A stretch of DNA of 16,347 nt from Oscillospiraceae bacterium (GTDB taxonomy: Bacteria; Bacillota; Clostridia; Oscillospirales; Ruminococcaceae), in contig JAHZAU010000031.1 in the NCBI GenBank assembly GCA_019423755.1, forward strand, positions 1 through 16,347, in the 5' to 3' direction. Below the pieces are notes generated by a model. The model saw nothing but the letters and a program-made list of their open reading frames with translations. It searched no databases and was not told the DNA's origin. A program made the translations under genes and the position numbers. Shown here piece after piece: positions 6,008 to 13,013 of this stretch (position 1 is its first letter; every line of letters starts with the position of its first letter).

Positions 6008-7720
6008 TTATTCCGCGATATCGGCATTACCGAACCAGTATTTACCGACTGCGCCGCAGCCCCAGTTGGTCAGCTTCTCGGAAGCCATGACCTTCTGCTG
6101 CTGGAAGTACAGCGGGATGATGTAAGCATCTTCAACCAGCTGTTTCTCTGCTTCCATGAAGGCAGCGTAGTGTTCCTCACCGGTGGTGGAAGCTGCTTTG
6201 GCGATGGCCTGGTCGTAAGCTTCGCTGGCGTAGCCGCAGCCGGACTGCGGGTTGCCGGAAACGAACATATCCAGGAAGGTCATCGGGTCAGCATAGTCGC
6301 CGTTCCAGCCGTGACGGACCACGCCGTCGTACTTCAGGTTGGTTCTGGTATCCTGGAATACAGCCCACTCCTGGTTGGAAAGGGTGGCTTCCACGCCGAT
6401 GGCTTTCCACATTTCCTGGATGGCCTCAGCGATGGCTTTGTGGGTATCCATGGTGTTGTAGATGATCTCTACAGGGCCAACACCGGCGCCGTCGGGATAA
6501 CCGGCCTCAGCCAGCAGAGCCTTGGCTCCTTCGATGTCAGCGGTCTCGCCGTAGTAATAGCTGCCGGCAGCCTCACGGAAGTCCTGACCGTCTGCGGTCT
6601 GGATGCCGCTGGGTACGATACCCAGAGCGGGGATCTCACCGGAGCGGGTGACGTTCTCTACCAGGGCTTTGCGGTCGATGGCCATGGACAGAGCCTGGCG
6701 GACCTTCTGGTTCTGGAGAGCGGGGTTGGTGGTCTGTGCGTTAATGGCGTAGAAGTAGTTGCCCAGCAGGGGGTACAGCTGGCATTCGCCGGAAGCCAGC
6801 AGCTGCTGTACTTCTTCTGCCGGAGGAGCATCGATGAAGTCCAGCTCGCCGTTGCGGTATGCGGTCAGGTAGGTGGACTGGTCAACGATCATCTTGACGA
6901 CCATGGTGTCGATGTGGACGTTTTCGGCATCCCAGTAGTTTTCGTTCTTCACATAGGTGAAGGAGTCGCCCATCTTATACTCTTTGAGGGTGAAGGGGCC
7001 GTTGGAGACTGCCTTGGCCGGGTCTTTTGCCCACAGGCCTTCGGTGTCGGTGCCGACGATGTCTTCACGCAGCGGCATGAAGGTAGCGAAGTTCAGCAGC
7101 TCGAAGAAGTAGCCGCAGGGCTGTTTCAGGGTGACTTCCAGAGTCTTGTCGTCCACAGCCTTGACGCCCAGTTCGCTCTTGTCCTTTTCCCCAGCGGTGA
7201 TCTGGTCAGCGTTGAGGATGGGGCTCAGGATGTAAGCGTACTCTGCTGCGGTGGCCGGGTCAACGGCTCTCTGCCAAGAGAATACGAAGTCCTGCGCGCG
7301 GACCGGCTGGCCGTCGGACCATTTAGCGTCGCGGAGCTTGAAGGTGTAGGTTACGGTACCATCGGCATTTTCCACTGCCTCCGGGATCGCTTCGGCCATT
7401 GCGGGCTGCAGGCCGTTGCCGTCGAACTTATCGCGCAGCAGGCCCTCGAAGCTGTTCATGATCACCTTACCGCCATCGGAAGCGGAGTTGAGGGTGGGGT
7501 CAATGGTTTTGGGGTCGGCCGCCAGGTTCCAGGTGAAGGTCTTGCCGCCTTCCGAGGAAGTGGATTCCGCAGCGGGTTCGCTTGCTTCGCCCTGGGATTC
7601 GGACTCGGTCTCAGCCGGAGCGGTGGTTTCCCCTTCGGCGGGCTGGGAGCTGCCGCAGCCTGTAAATGCCATGGAGCAGGACAGCGCCATTGCAAGCAGA
7701 AGTGCCAATGTTTTCTTCAT
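6008..7720 (-). CDS. oppA: Oligopeptide ABC transporter substrate-binding lipoprotein (OppA family)
   Basis: The protein has 570 residues. The ATG at 7720 is preceded by AAGGAGG at 7 nt. An in-frame ATG at 7741 lies upstream of that ribosome binding site and is not the start. The N-terminus is a lipoprotein signal peptide with Cys22 in AFTGC, followed by a Ser/Glu/Ala-rich linker to about residue 55. The body is an SBP_bac_5 fold. Typical segments are FTWNLAADPKTIDPTLNSAS, AQDFVFSWQRAVDP, SNGPFTLKEY and VRQALSMAIDRKALVE, and the length suits OppA. It would capture peptides outside the membrane for an Opp permease. No oppBCDF genes lie beside it. A terminator directly downstream and a promoter directly upstream make it a single-gene unit that must work with a permease encoded elsewhere. 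Peptide is the likely substrate, but the pocket cannot be read from sequence. Confidence 0.92.
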   Translation of the reverse strand: MKKTLALLLAMALSCSMAFTGCGSSQPAEGETTAPAETESESQGEASEPAAESTSSEGGKTFTWNLAADPKTIDPTLNSASDGGKVIMNSFEGLLRDKFDGNGLQPAMAEAIPEAVENADGTVTYTFKLRDAKWSDGQPVRAQDFVFSWQRAVDPATAAEYAYILSPILNADQITAGEKDKSELGVKAVDDKTLEVTLKQPCGYFFELLNFATFMPLREDIVGTDTEGLWAKDPAKAVSNGPFTLKEYKMGDSFTYVKNENYWDAENVHIDTMVVKMIVDQSTYLTAYRNGELDFIDAPPAEEVQQLLASGECQLYPLLGNYFYAINAQTTNPALQNQKVRQALSMAIDRKALVENVTRSGEIPALGIVPSGIQTADGQDFREAAGSYYYGETADIEGAKALLAEAGYPDGAGVGPVEIIYNTMDTHKAIAEAIQEMWKAIGVEATLSNQEWAVFQDTRTNLKYDGVVRHGWNGDYADPMTFLDMFVSGNPQSGCGYASEAYDQAIAKAASTTGEEHYAAFMEAEKQLVEDAYIIPLYFQQQKVMASEKLTNWGCGAVGKYWFGNADIAE

Positions 7721-7780
7721 AATCGAACCTCCTTGAAACAAGAAACGGATATCAGAAACATTTCTGATTTCGTTTTTGCA

Positions 7781-7809
7781 AGTATATCATGTGAATAATT
7801 CATGCGCAA
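7781..7809 (-). promoter_or_regulatory. Promoter of the oligopeptide-binding protein gene
   Basis: On the minus strand, TTGCGC (7804-7809), a 17-nt spacer and TATACT (7781-7786) are present, about 60 nt before the start codon. Confidence 0.7.
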
Positions 7810-7811
7810 GA

Positions 7812-7859
7812 GGTGAATTGTGTTTGTAACCATTCTGTAATATATTTTGACAATTCACC
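7812..7859. repeat. Spaced inverted repeat upstream of the oppA-like promoter
   Basis: GGTGAATTGT (7812-7821) and ACAATTCACC (7850-7859) are perfect 10-bp inverted copies. Their centres are 38 bp apart, and the nearer arm is 2 bp beyond the -35 box. This would suit two binding sites for a regulator. As an RNA hairpin it would have a 28-nt loop and no T-tract. Confidence 0.5.
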
Positions 7860-8113
7860 ATACTAAAGCAACATTTTTTAAGCATTTCGACGATAATATC
7901 CCAAAAAATCCGGTCCAAATATATAAAATCCCTTGGTTTTTTCCGGACTTTTCTCCATTCTGTGCCGAGATCGGACCCGAATTTCGCTTCTTTTCCTCCC
8001 CTTTTTCGCCGCTTTCCCCTCCCGTTTTTGCTGCTGTGTTTTCTATTTTTAGGCAGCTATTTGAAATATTGTATCCAAAAATCATTCAACGCTTGTCCTT
8101 TTTCCCATTCCGG
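7860..8113. other. Gene-free stretch between trmO terminator and oppA-like promoter
   Basis: The region is AT-rich at its left and strongly pyrimidine-rich on the plus strand further on (about 7930-8035). A 76-codon minus-strand frame spans it but lacks a ribosome binding site and family features. I see no RNA gene or repeat. Confidence 0.5.
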
Positions 8114-8149
8114 GCAAAAAAATTGGCGCCCCCTTATGGGAGGCGCCTT
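8114..8149 (-). terminator. Intrinsic terminator of the HxlR-trmO operon
   Basis: On the minus strand, GGCGCCTCC, a CATAA loop and GGGGGCGCC (8125-8147) are followed by AATTTTTTT. Confidence 0.85.
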
Positions 8150-8152
8150 GAC

Positions 8153-8860
8153 TTATCGGCTTGTACTTTCTTGCATTTTGCTCACCTGACAGACCGAAAG
8201 CCGCCCGTCTGCCACAGTGAACTTCACCTCCAGCCCGGCAAAGGAAAGGCCGTACACCCGCTGGGGGTCGTTCTGGTAGGAGGGGCGCGGGTCGTGCGCC
8301 AGCACCCCCAGCAGTGCCTCCCGGCTTTGGGGCGGCACCACTTCCAGCCACTGCTCGGGGAAGTCCACCTCCAAAGCGTACTCCCGGAAGGGGTCAGCAA
8401 AGCCGCCCACCGCCTGGGGATGGCTGTCGGTAAAGGCCAGGTAGGGTTTTACGTCAAAGATGGGGGTCCCGTCCATCAGGTCGGCGCCGGAGATCTCCAA
8501 CACCGGACCCAGCACCGGGTCCTGGATGAGCCGTTCCAGCCGCACCGAGGACAGCCCGATGCTGTTGGGCCGATAGGGGGAGCGGGTGGCGAACACCCCC
8601 ATCCGCCGGTTGCCGCCCAGCCGGGGCGGACGCACCGTCGGGGACCAGTCCTCCCGCACCGCCTGGGAAAACTCCCAGATCAGCCACAGGTGGGAAAAGT
8701 CCTCGATGCCCCGGAAGGCCTCGGGCACCCGGTACTCCGGCTCGAACACCACCCGGGCCCGCAGGCTCTCCACCAGGCCGCTTTGCCGCGGGATGCCGAA
8801 TTTTTCGGGGAAATCGCTTTGGATGTGGGCAATGACCTTCATGCTGTGTCTTTCGCTCAT
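8153..8860 (-). CDS. trmO: tRNA (N6-threonylcarbamoyladenosine(37)-N6)-methyltransferase TrmO
   Basis: The protein has 235 residues and belongs to the TrmO (YaeB/TsaA) family. Family members use S-adenosylmethionine to methylate t6A37 in threonine tRNA. The hallmark is GVFATRSPYRPNSIGL at about residues 88-103. DFSHLWLIWEF near 54-64, DLMDGTPIFDVKPY and the C-terminal DPRPSYQ segment also fit. The ATG at 8860 has GGGAGG 7 nt upstream, and that site lies in the last codons of the HxlR gene, whose TAG stop ends 2 nt before this start. The two are therefore tightly coupled. The frame continues upstream as a shadow of the HxlR gene, which I excluded. Why a tRNA modification enzyme is paired with an HxlR regulator is not evident. 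Confidence 0.92.
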   Translation of the reverse strand: MSERHSMKVIAHIQSDFPEKFGIPRQSGLVESLRARVVFEPEYRVPEAFRGIEDFSHLWLIWEFSQAVREDWSPTVRPPRLGGNRRMGVFATRSPYRPNSIGLSSVRLERLIQDPVLGPVLEISGADLMDGTPIFDVKPYLAFTDSHPQAVGGFADPFREYALEVDFPEQWLEVVPPQSREALLGVLAHDPRPSYQNDPQRVYGLSFAGLEVKFTVADGRLSVCQVSKMQESTSR

Positions 8861-8862
8861 GG

Positions 8863-9231
8863 CTATTCCTCCCGGCCGTGGCAGCCGCCGCAAAGGGGGT
8901 TGGTCAGCTCGTACCGGTCCCCCATGTTGGCTTCGCCCCACTGGCACATCTGTTCCAGCACCGGCAGCAGCGAGCGCCCCTTCTCGGTGATGGAATATTC
9001 CACCCGCGGGGGCACCTCGGCATAGACCTGCCGACTGACCAGCCCGTCCTCCTCCAGCTCCCGCAGCTGGTTGGTCAGCGTCCGCTGGGACACCTGGGTC
9101 ACAAACCGCTGCAGCTCCCCGAAGCGTTTGGTGCCGTTTTCGATGAGATAATATAGGATCATCGGCTTGCACTTGCCGCCGATCATCTTGATGGTTACCT
9201 CCATCTCGCAGGAGACCTGGATCTTTTCCAC
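8863..9231 (-). CDS. HxlR-family winged-helix transcriptional regulator, Cys-rich variant
   Basis: I favour a GTG start at 9231 (122 residues) because GGGAGG ends 9 nt before it. The ATG at 9240 touches that ribosome binding site with no spacer, and the ATG at 9309 has none. The protein carries the HxlR core: EVTIKMIGGK, then ILYYLIENGTKRFGELQR, QRTLTNQLRELEEDGLVSR, VPPRVEYSITEKG and LLPVLEQMCQWG. It has Cys8 at the conserved N-terminal position used for redox sensing in YodB/HypR-type members. The usually invariant Trp of GGKW is Cys21 here. The tail adds CGGC (114, 117). It is first in the operon with trmO and diverges from the [4Fe-4S] aldo/keto-reductase gene, so it likely controls both sides. 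The inducing signal is unknown, and oxidants or electrophiles are plausible. Confidence 0.88.
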   Translation of the reverse strand: MEKIQVSCEMEVTIKMIGGKCKPMILYYLIENGTKRFGELQRFVTQVSQRTLTNQLRELEEDGLVSRQVYAEVPPRVEYSITEKGRSLLPVLEQMCQWGEANMGDRYELTNPLCGGCHGREE

Positions 9232-9287
9232 GGTAAACATCCTCCCTTTGTGAAGTTGTTTGCCATAAGGGCAAAACTTGTGCGTAC

Positions 9288-9316
9288 TTGTAAACACTCT
9301 TGCTTCCATTTATAAT
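9288..9316 (+). promoter_or_regulatory. Promoter of the aldo/keto-reductase gene
   Basis: TTGTAA (9288-9293), a 17-nt spacer and a perfect TATAAT (9311-9316) are present, about 55 nt before the ATG at 9373. Confidence 0.7.
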
Positions 9317-9317
9317 G

Positions 9318-9346
9318 ATTTTACCGTATCTTTTGTGTCTTGTAAA
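9318..9346 (-). promoter_or_regulatory. Promoter of the HxlR-trmO operon
   Basis: On the minus strand, TTTACA (9341-9346), a 17-nt spacer and TAAAAT (9318-9323) are present. Its -10 box lies 1 bp from the -10 box of the opposing promoter, so the two polymerases cannot bind together. Confidence 0.65.
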
Positions 9347-9372
9347 GGATTTTCAGATAGGAGAGAATTGTT

Positions 9373-10530
9373 ATGCAGTATCGTACCTTAGGACGCGCCG
9401 GTTTTTCCACCAGCGAGATCGGCCTGGGCGGTGAGTGGTTCAACGGCCTCACCGAGGAGGAGACCCGCGCCATCTTCGACGCCGCTATCGAAGCCGGCGT
9501 CAATTATCTGGATGTTTTCATGCCCCAGGCGGACACCCGTAGCCACATCGGCGCTGCCCTGCGCGGCCGCCGGGAAAAGATGCAGATCCAGGGGCATCTG
9601 TGCACCGTCTTTGAAGACGGGCAGTACACCCGTACCCGGGACTTTGCCAAGGTCAAGGCCTCCTTTGCAGACCTGCTGGAGCGCCTGGAAACCGATTACC
9701 TGGAGGTCGGTATGATCCACTATGTGGACAGTATGGAGGACTACGAGCAGACCATGGAAGGCGAGATCTATGACTATGCCCTTCAGCTGCGGGAACAGGG
9801 CGTCATCCGCAGCATCGGCATGAGCTCCCACAATCCACAAGTAGCCCTGCGGGCGGTGGAAAGCGGCAAGATCGACGTGCTTATGTTCAGCATCAACCCC
9901 GCCTACGACATGGAGCAGGCTGACACCGACATTATGGACCTGATCGACTTTAAGGACCTGCAGCACGATCAGTGGACCGTGGACCCGGCCCGCCAGAAGC
10001 TCTACGCCGCCTGCGAAAACCTGGGGGTGGGCATCACCGTCATGAAGCCCCTGGCCGCCGGCAGCCTGCTCACGGCGGAGGCTTCCCCCTTCGGCGTGGC
10101 TATGACCGTCCCCCAGTGTTGCCACTACTGCCTGACCCGCCCCGGCGTCACCAGCGTGCTGGTGGGCTGCCACACCCCCGAGGAGCTGGCCCAGGCGGTG
10201 GCTTACTGTGACGCTACCCCCGAGGAGCGGGACTATTCCCACATCTTCCACGCCAACCAGAAGATCCAGATCACCGGCCGCTGCATGTACTGCAACCACT
10301 GCCAGCCCTGCCCGGCCCACATCGACATCGCCGCAGTGACCAAGTTCCTGGACCTGGCCCTGCAGCAGGATACCGTCCCGGACACCGTGCGCCAGCACTA
10401 CCTTTCCCTGGACAAAAACGCCGCCGACTGCCTGATGTGCGGCCGCTGCGAGCCCAACTGCCCCTTCGGCGTCCCGGTGCGCCAGAATATGCTCCGGGCC
10501 CGTCAGGTCTTCGGACAGGATGTCAAATAA
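9373..10530 (+). CDS. Aldo/keto reductase-like protein with two C-terminal [4Fe-4S] motifs
   Basis: The protein has 385 residues, and AGGAGA lies about 9 nt before the ATG. Residues 1-275 follow the aldo/keto-reductase barrel: MQYRTLGRAGFSTSEIGLGG, then ETDYLEVGMIHYVD, GVIRSIGMSSHN and GVTSVLVGCHTPEEL. The C-terminus carries two ferredoxin-type clusters. Their cysteines are 304/307/310/313 (CxxCxxCxxCP) and 353/356/359/363 (CxxCxxCxxxCP). Of the usual catalytic tetrad, Asp47 and His116 remain, but the Tyr position is Gln52 and the Lys position is His75. It is therefore not a standard NADPH aldehyde reductase. An electron-transfer or redox role with ferredoxin is possible. It diverges from the HxlR regulator and ends at a strong terminator. 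The substrate is unknown. Confidence 0.9.
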   Translation: MQYRTLGRAGFSTSEIGLGGEWFNGLTEEETRAIFDAAIEAGVNYLDVFMPQADTRSHIGAALRGRREKMQIQGHLCTVFEDGQYTRTRDFAKVKASFADLLERLETDYLEVGMIHYVDSMEDYEQTMEGEIYDYALQLREQGVIRSIGMSSHNPQVALRAVESGKIDVLMFSINPAYDMEQADTDIMDLIDFKDLQHDQWTVDPARQKLYAACENLGVGITVMKPLAAGSLLTAEASPFGVAMTVPQCCHYCLTRPGVTSVLVGCHTPEELAQAVAYCDATPEERDYSHIFHANQKIQITGRCMYCNHCQPCPAHIDIAAVTKFLDLALQQDTVPDTVRQHYLSLDKNAADCLMCGRCEPNCPFGVPVRQNMLRARQVFGQDVK

Positions 10531-10549
10531 CCGCAAAAGCACAGACAGC

Positions 10550-10590
10550 AAAACCGCCTGTACCCTTTTTGGTGCAGGCGGTTTTTTCTT
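10550..10590. terminator. Intrinsic terminator between convergent genes
   Basis: A 15-bp stem (10550-10564 with 10571-10585, one G-T pair) closes a CTTTTT loop. TTTCTTTT follows on the plus strand. On the minus strand the stem ends in only four T, so it serves the plus-strand gene best and probably also the C-S lyase gene. Confidence 0.88.
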
Positions 10591-10598
10591 TTGGAGTT

Positions 10599-11762
10599 TT
10601 ATTTTTCAAACGCAGCTTGGATGCGGTCCAGGCCCTCTTTGAGCACCGAGCGCTGGGTACCGATGTTGAAGCGCAGGAAGCCTTTGCCTTCAAAGCCGTA
10701 GTGCTCGCCGTCGTTGGGGGAAACGCCGGCTTCCTTCATCACCTTCTCCATGAGCTCTTCCTGGCTGAGGCCATAAGCGGAGAAGTCCAGCCACATAAGG
10801 TAGGTGCCCTCAGGTACATAAGCTTTCACCTTCGGCAAGTTTTTCTTCACATAGTCCACCACAAATTTGGCGTTTTCCAGCAGGTAAGCAATCAGCTCGT
10901 CCACCCACTGTTCGCCGTACTGGTAAACCACTTCGGTGGCTTTCAGGCCGAACAGGTCCACGCCCACGTGGAAGGTTTGGACCGCCTCATTGACCTTGTT
11001 GTAGATCTCCGGGTTTTTGGAGATGAGCATGGAGGACTTGAGTCCGGCGATGTTGAAGGTCTTGCTGGGTGCCATAGCCATGATGGAGATCTCCGCTGCT
11101 TTGGGGGAAACCTTGGCGAAGGGGATGTGTTTGTGGCCGGGGAAGACCAGGTCGCAGTGAATCTCATCAGAGAAGACAAGAACGTTATATTTTGCGCACA
11201 GCTCCACGATGCGCTCCATCTCTTCCTGGGTCCAGACGCGGCCCACCGGGTTGTGGGGGTTGCAGAGGATGAAGAGTTTGACCCCGTCGGCCATCTTCTT
11301 TTCCATGTCGTCCCAGTCGATCTCATAGCGCTGGCCGTTCCAGTGCAGAGAAGAGGTTACCAGGGTGCGGCCCTGCTGGTTGATAACATTATAGAAGGGG
11401 TCGTAAACCGGGGAGTTCACCAGCACCTTGTCCCCTTTTTCGGTCAGCGCGTAGATGATGAAGCTGTTGGCACAAACTACGCCGGGGATGGTGATGATCT
11501 CGCTTTTCTCGATGTCAAACTGGTTGCGTTTGCGGTTCCACTCGATGAAGCTGTTGTAGTAATTTTCCGAGGGGAAGGTGTAGCCGTATGTAGGATGCTC
11601 TGCACGTTTTACCATTGCTTCCCGCAGTTCGGGCAGGACCTCAAAGTCCATATCCGCAATGCCGAAAGGCAGCAGGTCATTGCGTCCGCAGCCGCAGGTC
11701 TGGCGGTCCCATTTGATGACCTCGGTGCCCCGGCGGTCAAATACCTTGTCAAAATCGTACAT
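10599..11762 (-). CDS. patB: MalY/PatB-family PLP-dependent C-S lyase (cystathionine beta-lyase-like)
   Basis: The protein has 387 residues and is a fold-type I PLP enzyme of the MalY/PatB group. Members cleave the C-S bond of cystathionine or cysteine conjugates to a thiol, pyruvate and ammonia. Visible marks are the start YDFDKVFDRRGTEVIKWD, LPFGIADMDF, YGYTFP, CNPHNPVG (cofactor Asn near 171), SDEIHCDL (Asp near 199), APSKTFNIAGLK (Schiff-base Lys near 234) and FLRFNIG near the end. I chose the ATG at 11762, which lies 9 nt past AAGGAG. The ATG at 11771 abuts the ribosome binding site. It may work with metY in sulfur amino acid metabolism, but the genes are far apart. A pure aminotransferase activity is a less likely alternative. 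Confidence 0.9.
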   Translation of the reverse strand: MYDFDKVFDRRGTEVIKWDRQTCGCGRNDLLPFGIADMDFEVLPELREAMVKRAEHPTYGYTFPSENYYNSFIEWNRKRNQFDIEKSEIITIPGVVCANSFIIYALTEKGDKVLVNSPVYDPFYNVINQQGRTLVTSSLHWNGQRYEIDWDDMEKKMADGVKLFILCNPHNPVGRVWTQEEMERIVELCAKYNVLVFSDEIHCDLVFPGHKHIPFAKVSPKAAEISIMAMAPSKTFNIAGLKSSMLISKNPEIYNKVNEAVQTFHVGVDLFGLKATEVVYQYGEQWVDELIAYLLENAKFVVDYVKKNLPKVKAYVPEGTYLMWLDFSAYGLSQEELMEKVMKEAGVSPNDGEHYGFEGKGFLRFNIGTQRSVLKEGLDRIQAAFEK

Positions 11763-11783
11763 AAGAAACATCTCCTTGAAAGA

Positions 11784-11812
11784 TTTATAACGAAACCATC
11801 GGTCTCTGTATT
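11784..11812 (-). promoter_or_regulatory. Possible promoter of the C-S lyase gene
   Basis: On the minus strand, AATACA (11807-11812), a 17-nt spacer and TATAAA (11784-11789) lie just before the ribosome binding site. The -35 match is weak. Confidence 0.4.
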
Positions 11813-11838
11813 TTCCTATGAAGCGGTATCCGCAGAGT

Positions 11839-11871
11839 TGGGTGTCCCCTTGATGAAAAAGGGGACGCCCA
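11839..11871 (-). terminator. Hairpin after the choloylglycine hydrolase gene, without a T-tract
   Basis: A 13-bp stem with one G-T pair (11839-11851 with 11859-11871) lies 15 nt past the stop codon. It lacks a T-run on either strand. It could be a weak or factor-dependent terminator or a 3'-end stabiliser. Confidence 0.45.
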
Positions 11872-11885
11872 CTGTTGTTTCCCTA

Positions 11886-12866
11886 TCAGTTATCCCAGCG
11901 GATCTGCTGTGTTTTTTCCAGCTCAAAGACGGCAATCTCCCGGGAATCCAGGTCCTGCCGTTCCAGCGACACCGCGGTCAGCTGGTTGTTTTCGTAGGTC
12001 TTGTAGTAGTAGATGCCCCGGCTGGCGTTGATGCAGCAGGAGTAGGTGGTCATATCCCAGCGGCCTTCCGGCGTGCGCACCGAGCCGCGTACCATAGCCA
12101 CCGCGTCCAAAATGTGAAACACCTGGGACACCATGCCCTCCTCCCCCTGGTTTTCCGCCTCGGAGTTGGCCCGCAGGAACGCAGTCCGGACCAGGCGGCT
12201 GGCCGGAGAAGCGTCCCCCGGCAGCCCCAGCGCGCCCATCCCCTGTCCGCAGGGGGTCAGCTGGCTGGTCCCGCCAAAGCGGTTGACCGGATAGTCCCGG
12301 GTCAGGTTCAGGTAGTTGTTCAGGTTCTGCAGGTGGAAGTCAAAGGGCGGGTTGTTGGTCAGCACGCCGGCGGGGTTATCATAGACCCGCAGCCCGCTTT
12401 CCATGGGTTCCAGCACCAGGCAGCCGGTTTGGTCCGCCAGCATCCAGTGCAGCGGCGCCAGCGGCAGCCCTTCCCGGAACGGCACCCCCAGCAGATGCAG
12501 CTTCTCCAGCCGTACCTTCGCTTCCTCCAGGCTGGCGCAGCTTCCCAGCAGCCAGGGAATCAGTTCATACGGCGCCACGTTGTCACAGCCCTCCTTGGGC
12601 TCCGGGTCGTACCAGGCGTTACCGGGAAAATACAGTCCCGCCATGCACAGCCCCTTTTCGTTGGCGGCTTCGGCGTAAAGCGGCGTCCCGTCCACCACGC
12701 TGGCCATGCCGATCATGGCATAGTGTTTCGGCTGCTGGGGCTGATGAAGGAAATGCAGCGGCCAGGCCCGCGGGGTGATGACCACCTTTTCCCCGAAGGT
12801 ATACTCCAGGTCCAGGTTCCGCCCAAAGTAGAAGTCCTTCCCCTGCAGGGTAAAGCTTGTACACAT
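11886..12866 (-). CDS. Choloylglycine hydrolase family protein (bile salt hydrolase-like)
   Basis: The protein has 326 residues and is an N-terminal nucleophile hydrolase. The ATG at 12866 has GGAGG 8 nt upstream and makes Cys2 the mature N-terminal nucleophile. A longer frame to 13121 would bury it. Catalytic-type residues are Cys2, Arg16 and Asp19 (FGRNLDLEY), Asn171 (VLTNNPPFD) and Arg224 (SRLVR). By memory these match Cys2, Arg18, Asp21, Asn175 and Arg228 of the Clostridium perfringens enzyme. The C-terminal part (VAMVRGSVRTPEGRWD, then GIYYYKTYENNQ) is also very close to that enzyme. The family deconjugates bile salts in the cytosol and lacks a signal peptide, as here. However, Tyr79 (AGLYF) stands where bile salt hydrolases have Asn82 and penicillin V acylases have Tyr. 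Substrate preference is therefore open. A structured leader with a terminator precedes it. Confidence 0.88.
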   Translation of the reverse strand: MCTSFTLQGKDFYFGRNLDLEYTFGEKVVITPRAWPLHFLHQPQQPKHYAMIGMASVVDGTPLYAEAANEKGLCMAGLYFPGNAWYDPEPKEGCDNVAPYELIPWLLGSCASLEEAKVRLEKLHLLGVPFREGLPLAPLHWMLADQTGCLVLEPMESGLRVYDNPAGVLTNNPPFDFHLQNLNNYLNLTRDYPVNRFGGTSQLTPCGQGMGALGLPGDASPASRLVRTAFLRANSEAENQGEEGMVSQVFHILDAVAMVRGSVRTPEGRWDMTTYSCCINASRGIYYYKTYENNQLTAVSLERQDLDSREIAVFELEKTQQIRWDN

Positions 12867-12958
12867 AAAAGCTCCCTCCTTTCTTTTTCCAGTATGTCCC
12901 GCTCGGGGCTTTGCTACTCCCCTTTCGTCCCCCGCCGGCGAATACCGGCCGAGAAAGC

Positions 12959-12994
12959 AAAAAAGGACCGCGCCCCACAAGGGCCGGTCCTTTT
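12959..12994 (-). terminator. Strong intrinsic terminator 90 nt upstream of the choloylglycine hydrolase start
   Basis: On the minus strand, GGACCG-GCCC, a TTGT loop and GGGC-G-CGGTCC (12965-12990, one bulge) are flanked by AAAA and a run of six T (12959-12964). It lies between the only plausible promoter and the coding region. It may act as an attenuator, or it may end transcripts from the MATE gene 230 nt upstream. Confidence 0.8.
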
Positions 12995-13013
12995 GGATCT
13001 GCAGACATCGAAT

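Larger units (their letters stand above)
9287..9346. repeat. Direct repeat CTTGTAAA at both -35 boxes
   Basis: CTTGTAAA occurs at 9287-9294 and again at 9339-9346, 52 bp apart, or about five helical turns. The first copy contains the plus-strand -35 box. The second, read on the minus strand, contains the opposing -35 box. These are candidate operators for the adjacent HxlR protein. Confidence 0.45.

Noticed and set aside
6002..7798. Plus-strand open frame of about 600 codons opposite the oligopeptide-binding protein
   Set aside because: It mirrors a well-supported OppA-type lipoprotein, and its sequence shows no protein family features.
7855..8085. Minus-strand 76-codon frame in the gap upstream of the oppA-like gene
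   Set aside because: It has no ribosome binding site, low-complexity Gly/Glu/Lys content and overlap with an inverted repeat. Nothing supports it as a gene.
8863..8865. Genome-wide reassignment of TAG to Gln as explanation for the two amber codons
   Set aside because: The HxlR gene ends in TAG 2 nt before the trmO start with a normal family C-terminus, so TAG acts as a stop in this chromosome. Local readthrough remains possible.
8861..9274. N-terminal extension of TrmO to 373 residues
   Set aside because: The extra part is the HxlR gene read in another frame. The TrmO start with its own ribosome binding site is at 8860.
12913..12926. GAAAGGGGAGTAGC on the minus strand, resembling the start of a yybP-ykoY (manganese) riboswitch
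   Set aside because: The second conserved half of that riboswitch is absent and only about 47 nt remain before the start codon. It is probably chance similarity.
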